This document shows, one piece after another, positions 59,314-62,494 of a stretch of DNA of 62,494 nucleotides. The position numbers and the translations under genes were made by a program. This DNA comes from an uncultured Eubacteriales bacterium (GTDB taxonomy: Bacteria > Bacillota > Clostridia > Oscillospirales > CAG-272). A model generated the notes under the pieces. That model saw only the letters and a program-made list of their open reading frames with translations. It was not told the origin of the DNA and searched no databases. The first letter of the stretch is position 1. Each line of letters opens with the position of its first letter. The DNA is taken from assembly GCA_934378145.1 (NCBI GenBank), contig CAKXXW010000009.1:1-62494 (forward strand), read 5' to 3'.

Positions 59314-60456
59314 TCACATAAGTTTGCGGATAAGAGCCTTGAGGTCCTCGACCGATGCTTCCTTCGGGTTTCCGGGAGCGCAGGCGTCGGCATGTGCCGA
59401 CTCGGCAAGGAAGTCCAGATCCTCTTCCTTTATCGCGGGGAGCTTCGTCGGTATTCCGACATCTATGCTGAGCTGACGGACGGCGTCAATGGCAGCCTTC
59501 CTGTATTCCTCAACGCTCATCCCCGTCGTATCAACGCCCATCGCCTCGGCGACATATTTGAGCTTATCGCCCGTGACATCGGCGTTATATTCCATAACGA
59601 TGGGGAGCATCATGGCGCAGGCAACACCGTGCGGTGTGTCGTAGACAGCTCCGAGCGTGTGCGCGACCGAATGCGCGATGCCGAGACCCACATTCGAGAA
59701 AGCCATACCCGTTACATACTGTCCGAGAGCCATGCCTTCCCTGCCCTCAGGCTCGTTTTTCACGGCGGCGCGAAGGTTCTTCGAGATCAGGCGGATAGCC
59801 TCAAGATTAAGACAGTCAGGCAGCTCCCATGCTGCTCGCGTGGTGTATCCCTCTATCGCGTGAGTAAGAGCATCCATACCCGTCGCGGCGGTGAGTCCCT
59901 TCGGCATGGTCGACATCATATCGGGATCGACCACGGCAATGTCGGGGATATCGTTCGTATCAACGCAGACGAACTTGCGCTTGCGCTCGACATCGGTTAT
60001 AACATAGTTTATTGTAGCCTCGGCAGCCGTACCCGCCGTCGTCGGGACGGCGATCGTGAAGACCGTGCGGTTCTTCGTAGGTGCGACGCCCTCAAGGCTG
60101 CGCACATCGGCAAATTCGGGGTTATTGACGATGATACCTATCGCCTTGCCGGTGTCCATAGAGGAGCCTCCGCCTATGGCTATCATATAGTCGGCGCCGG
60201 ATGCCTTGTACGCGGCAACGCCCGACTTGACATTTTCGATCGTAGGATTCGGCTTTATATCCGAGTAGATCTCGTAAGCCATTCCCGCCTCGTCGAGGAG
60301 ATCGGTGACCTTCTTTGTAACGCCGAACTTGATAAGGTCAGGGTCGGAGGCAATAAATGCCTTCTTGAAACCCTTCGCAGCTATGATGCCGGGGATTTCC
60401 CTGATAGCGCCCTTGCCGTGATACGAGATAGCATTGAGAACAAAACGGTTTACCAT
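59314..60456 (-). CDS. Iron-containing alcohol dehydrogenase (FucO-like)
   Basis: 380 residues from ATG 60456 (AGGAGG upstream). NAD-binding GGGSSMDTGKAIG, VPTTAGTAAEAT, and the iron-binding residues in GMDALTHAIEGY and GIAHSVAHTLGA...PHGVACA. Reduces aldehydes such as lactaldehyde, acetaldehyde or butyraldehyde, giving NAD+ in fermentation. Monocistronic. Confidence 0.94.
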   Translation of the reverse strand: MVNRFVLNAISYHGKGAIREIPGIIAAKGFKKAFIASDPDLIKFGVTKKVTDLLDEAGMAYEIYSDIKPNPTIENVKSGVAAYKASGADYMIAIGGGSSMDTGKAIGIIVNNPEFADVRSLEGVAPTKNRTVFTIAVPTTAGTAAEATINYVITDVERKRKFVCVDTNDIPDIAVVDPDMMSTMPKGLTAATGMDALTHAIEGYTTRAAWELPDCLNLEAIRLISKNLRAAVKNEPEGREGMALGQYVTGMAFSNVGLGIAHSVAHTLGAVYDTPHGVACAMMLPIVMEYNADVTGDKLKYVAEAMGVDTTGMSVEEYRKAAIDAVRQLSIDVGIPTKLPAIKEEDLDFLAESAHADACAPGNPKEASVEDLKALIRKLM

Positions 60457-60514
60457 GATAAAGACCTCCTGAAGTTCATTTTTTACTCGTTTTTGCATTT
60501 CCGAGTTTGTCTGA

Positions 60515-60543
60515 ATTATAACATACTTGTCCGCAAAAGTCAA
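60515..60543 (-). promoter_or_regulatory. Alcohol dehydrogenase promoter
   Basis: Minus strand TTGACT (60538-60543), 17 bp, TATAAT (60515-60520). Confidence 0.75.
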
Positions 60544-60646
60544 TGAAAGCAATGTGTAGCTTGACTGAAAATGATATGAAAACAAAAAACGGGCAGAAAA
60601 AAAGTGTCCATATCAAACCCACAAGGTCTGATATGAACACTCGATA

Positions 60647-60723
60647 TGGTCGGAGTGACTGGACTTGAACCAGCGGCCTCTTGGTCCCGAACCAAGCGCT
60701 CTACCAAGCTGAGCCACACCCCG
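60647..60723 (-). tRNA. tRNA-Pro (CGG)
   Basis: 77 nt with encoded CCA. Acceptor CGGGGTG/CACTCCG (one G-U), D-arm GCTC AGCTTGGTA GAGC, anticodon stem CTTGG/CCAAG with loop TTCGGGA (anticodon CGG), T-arm GCTGG TTCAAGT CCAGT. The minus-strand promoter is upstream. Confidence 0.95.
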
Positions 60724-60775
60724 AGCATTGAATTCCGACCGGAAAGATATGCGCCTCCGATCACGACGCCTAAAG

Positions 60776-60804
60776 AGTATAGCACAGTCTTTATTTTTTG
60801 TCAA
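60776..60804 (-). promoter_or_regulatory. tRNA-Pro promoter
   Basis: Minus strand TTGACA (60799-60804), 17 bp, TATACT (60776-60781). Confidence 0.8.
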
Positions 60805-60876
60805 GGCTTTTTTTGATTTAACTTCAGCATAAGGAAAGGTTTTTTTGAAATTCGTGCAGATTTGAGGCTTTTTTCG

Positions 60877-60905
60877 TTGACATATCGCGTCTTGTGTGTT
60901 ATAAT
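60877..60905 (+). promoter_or_regulatory. tRNA-Gln promoter
   Basis: TTGACA (60877-60882), 17 bp, TATAAT (60900-60905). Confidence 0.85.
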
Positions 60906-60916
60906 AGCTATATTAT

Positions 60917-60991
60917 TGGGATGTCGCCAAGCGGTAAGGCATAGGACTTTGACTCCTACATTCGTCGGTCCGAATCCGGCCATCCCAGCCA
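60917..60991 (+). tRNA. tRNA-Gln (TTG)
   Basis: 75 nt with encoded CCA. Acceptor TGGGATG/CATCCCA, D-arm GCC AAGCGGTAA GGC, anticodon stem TAGGA/TCCTA with loop CTTTGAC (anticodon TTG), T-arm GTCGG TCCGAAT CCGGC. Confidence 0.96.
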
Positions 60992-60998
60992 ACAATAA

Positions 60999-61022
60999 AG
61001 GCACCCTCGCGGTGCTTTTTTT
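60999..61022 (+). terminator. tRNA-Gln terminator
   Basis: GCACC (61001-61005), loop CTCGC, GGTGC (61011-61015), then seven T. The following 61023-61155 holds nothing that I can identify. Confidence 0.85.
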
Positions 61023-61155
61023 GTTGGTCTGTGGGCGCACGGAGGCAGACTTCAATTTTCATATGTGACGCAGGCACAAATGATGCGCTTCACCAAATGA
61101 AGTTGCGCTTTGCGCACACGGCAATGAACCGTAACTTACATACTGAAATTAACTG

Positions 61156-61184
61156 TTGACAAATATTCATTTCTATGATAAAAT
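61156..61184 (+). promoter_or_regulatory. Promoter of the 61255 gene
   Basis: TTGACA (61156-61161), 17 bp, TAAAAT (61179-61184); about 65-nt leader. Confidence 0.75.
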
Positions 61185-61254
61185 AAACTTGTGAATTGGG
61201 GACGGCACCCATTGCAAAAAACAGAATTCATTAAGTTAATATCACGACAAGGGG

Positions 61255-61806
61255 GTGACACCCATAGAAAAAAACATTATTGTTGTTGATGAACAAGGTA
61301 ATGAATATGAGGCGACCTATCCCAAACGGGCGAAAGGTCTTGTAAAAAGTGGCAGGGCGCGCTTCGTAGATGAAAATAAAATATGCCTTGCGTGTCCGCC
61401 GAATTTTGATTTGGAGGATAAAAAAATGACAGAAGAAATAAAAACCGAAAGCATATACAATATTGAATACATACTTTCGCAGATAGCTAAAATTCAAGAA
61501 CAAACAGAATACCTGAACATTGCATTAGAGAAACTCTTACAAATGGGCGACGGTGAAGGCAATATGCAATGTCAAGCAAACGCGCAAGCAATTGAAGATA
61601 TTGTCAGGTGTCGTGAAACAACAAATCAGCAAATACTGTCGTTGTACGAAAAAATGTATGACGACCTGAAACCGGATAATGGGAACAAGAAGTTGGATGT
61701 TCTTGATAAACTCGCACAAATCGCTGCAAATCCCGACGACTTCTCAGAAAAATCAGATCTGCTTACTACCATTCGGCAAATATTCAAAGAAAACTTCAAA
61801 GCTTAA
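61255..61806 (+). CDS. Conserved hypothetical protein with non-ATG start
   Basis: About 180 residues. N-terminal part (KNIIVVDEQGNEYEATYPKR and GLVKSGRARFVDENKICLACPP) is a compact, well-conserved-looking module; the rest is helical and acidic (coiled-coil-like 65-100). No function known to me. Start is odd: GTG 61255 lies inside the ribosome-like AAGGGGGTG; the codon 8 bp after that site is ATA (61264). Composition is more AT-rich than the rest of the window, which suggests transfer. It is followed by a terminator-like hairpin. Confidence 0.75.
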   Translation: MTPIEKNIIVVDEQGNEYEATYPKRAKGLVKSGRARFVDENKICLACPPNFDLEDKKMTEEIKTESIYNIEYILSQIAKIQEQTEYLNIALEKLLQMGDGEGNMQCQANAQAIEDIVRCRETTNQQILSLYEKMYDDLKPDNGNKKLDVLDKLAQIAANPDDFSEKSDLLTTIRQIFKENFKA

Positions 61807-61812
61807 CATTTT

Positions 61813-61840
61813 CCCCTTGCTTCGCTTTAGAGGCAAGGGG
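61813..61840 (+). terminator. Hairpin after the 61255 gene
   Basis: CCCCTTGC (61813-61820) with GCAAGGGG (61833-61840); no long T run. Confidence 0.4.
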
Positions 61841-62384
61841 TGTTACATATAAGATCGTTTACAAGCATGGAGTTGCCTGAAAGACCTCGGACAAAGGCAA
61901 CTCCCATCATCGCCAAGGGGTTACTGTACTCTCTGCAAAACCCACGTACATCTAAATTGGCCACTAACGGATTTGCATCTAAATCGGACACACGTCACAG
62001 CACAAAAGGCACCCTGCGGGTGCCTTTTGTGCTGGCTGGGATGCTAAGGCTTCGCCGGGCATTTGCGCTTGTCGCAAATGCGTCGGTTCGCATTCGCCGC
62101 CCGAAGCTCTGCAAGCCCGCTTGCAAGGCGCAGGGCGTGCGAATCTTCGCCAAAGGCGAATACCCGGTCAGTTCCATTGATTGCTATGCCGAGGAAACGT
62201 AAAAGATCACAAGATTTCTCCCGTTTTTTCGACCCTGAATTTTTTCGGAGTTTCATAGATCCCTTTTGCCCTTTTCGATGCTGTGTCCGGACTCGGACTC
62301 ACGAAAAGGGCTAAATTTGATTGTTATCAGTTTGTTGAGAGCATTTCTCGCTCGGAGGTGTTCCTTTCCAAGTTTCTTGCGCGA
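61841..62384. repeat. Hairpin-rich noncoding region
   Basis: No gene is supported. Contains GGAGTTGCCT/AGGCAACTCC (about 61870-61905), short direct repeats CATCTAAATTGG and CATCTAAATCGG, a 16-bp-arm hairpin at 61999-62033, and further small stems (GCATTTGCG/CGCAAATGC, TTCGCC/GGCGAA, GCAAGC/GCTTGC) in 62040-62165. It reads like debris of noncoding repeats. Confidence 0.45.
61999..62033. terminator. Strong symmetrical hairpin, tRNA-terminator-like
   Basis: Perfect 16-bp arms (AGCACAAAAGGCACCC and complement) around TGC. On the minus strand it is preceded by CATCCCAGCCA, the same letters as the 3-prime end of tRNA-Gln at 60981-60991, and by GGCACC as in that tRNA's terminator. Looks like the remnant of a tRNA end plus terminator. 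Confidence 0.55.
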
Positions 62385-62413
62385 TTGAAAATCGGGAAGA
62401 TTTATGGTATAAT
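62385..62413 (+). promoter_or_regulatory. Promoter of the last, partial gene
   Basis: TTGAAA (62385-62390), 17 bp, TATAAT (62408-62413). Confidence 0.75.
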
Positions 62414-62451
62414 AAAATATCGATAAATCGGAATTTGACGGAGGAATCATT

Positions 62452-62494
62452 ATGGAAATATCTATTTGCAAACTGACTATTGAATTATTGGATG
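62452..62494 (+). CDS. Start of a gene cut by the window edge, possibly a GNAT acetyltransferase
   Basis: ATG 62452 with ribosome site GGAGG 8 bp upstream and promoter at 62385. Only 14 codons are seen: MEISICKLTIELLD. This resembles the N-terminus of some clostridial GNAT N-acetyltransferases (xICKLTPELLDD), but so little sequence allows only a suggestion. Confidence 0.5.
   Translation, partial: MEISICKLTIELLD

Noticed and set aside
60917..62045. Integrated element bounded by tRNA-Gln att repeats
   Set aside because: The second copy of the tRNA end is inverted and only 11 letters plus terminator words; no integrase lies between, and integration makes direct repeats.
1..62494. CRISPR arrays, rRNA genes, complete insertion sequences, prophage
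   Set aside because: No spaced direct repeats, Cas, transposase, integrase or phage structural genes were found on either strand.

Overview
The window reads as chromosome of a high-GC, spore-forming member of the Clostridia (Bacillota). Evidence: two sporulation genes (spoIIR, spoVAC), each with a forespore-sigma-like promoter; Gram-positive lipoproteins; strong GGAGG ribosome-binding sites; consensus TTGACA-17-TATAAT promoters; and family choices typical of Clostridia (SepF, SpoVAC, YqfO/Nif3, TrmK, BMP-type nucleoside ABC transporter). I do not name a species. About 57 protein genes and two tRNAs can be supported.

Layout. 1-131: right half of an invertible-promoter-like element. 159-9748: ligA, hpf, an MBOAT acyltransferase, a frameshifted comM, spoIIR, and a two-gene operon of a membrane-anchored McrB-like AAA+ ATPase plus a DUF2357 protein. 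9945-24386 (all minus strand): a long housekeeping run, HD protein-cdd-miaA-HlyD-like-yggS-sepF, a terminator, then ileS-lspA-rluD-HAD-U32-transglutaminase-rarA-RNHCP-udk. 24532-31887: DUF1934 protein, a repeat-rich gap, two lipoproteins that share an N-terminal domain (one with an alkaline phosphatase, one with a metallo-beta-lactamase domain), suhB and guaB. 31937-38853: an operon DUF1858-trmK-nif3-lipase-ruvX-copper chaperone divergent from prfB-(small membrane protein)-tcdA, then serA. 39219-41678: a pilin-like GLUG-repeat surface protein, its invertible promoter, and spoVAC. 41765-51473: murI, a Cys-rich membrane protein, then a nucleoside uptake and salvage block (deoC-deoD-deoB and a BMP/Nup ABC transporter). 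51584-60456: nudix-MFS-GDPD-murQ operon, DUF4430 lipoprotein, class A PBP, BofC-like protein, iron alcohol dehydrogenase. 60647-62494: tRNA-Pro, tRNA-Gln, a hypothetical protein with a non-ATG start, a hairpin-rich gap, and the first codons of a probable acetyltransferase.

Most interesting point: upstream of the pilin-like surface gene a 120-bp segment carrying a consensus promoter is flanked by perfect 27-bp inverted repeats (41011-41037 and 41158-41184). As assembled the promoter points away from the pilin gene into a terminator; inverted, its -10 box would sit beside the pilin leader. A second copy of promoter plus repeat plus terminator lies at 2-131 (79 of 101 positions identical to 41081-41181, no gaps), so this genome probably has a family of phase-variable promoter switches worked by a recombinase encoded elsewhere. 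The repeat is itself a dyad with an asymmetric centre, as expected of a site-specific recombination site. The second candidate is the membrane AAA+/DUF2357 pair, which looks like a McrBC relative with no visible nuclease.
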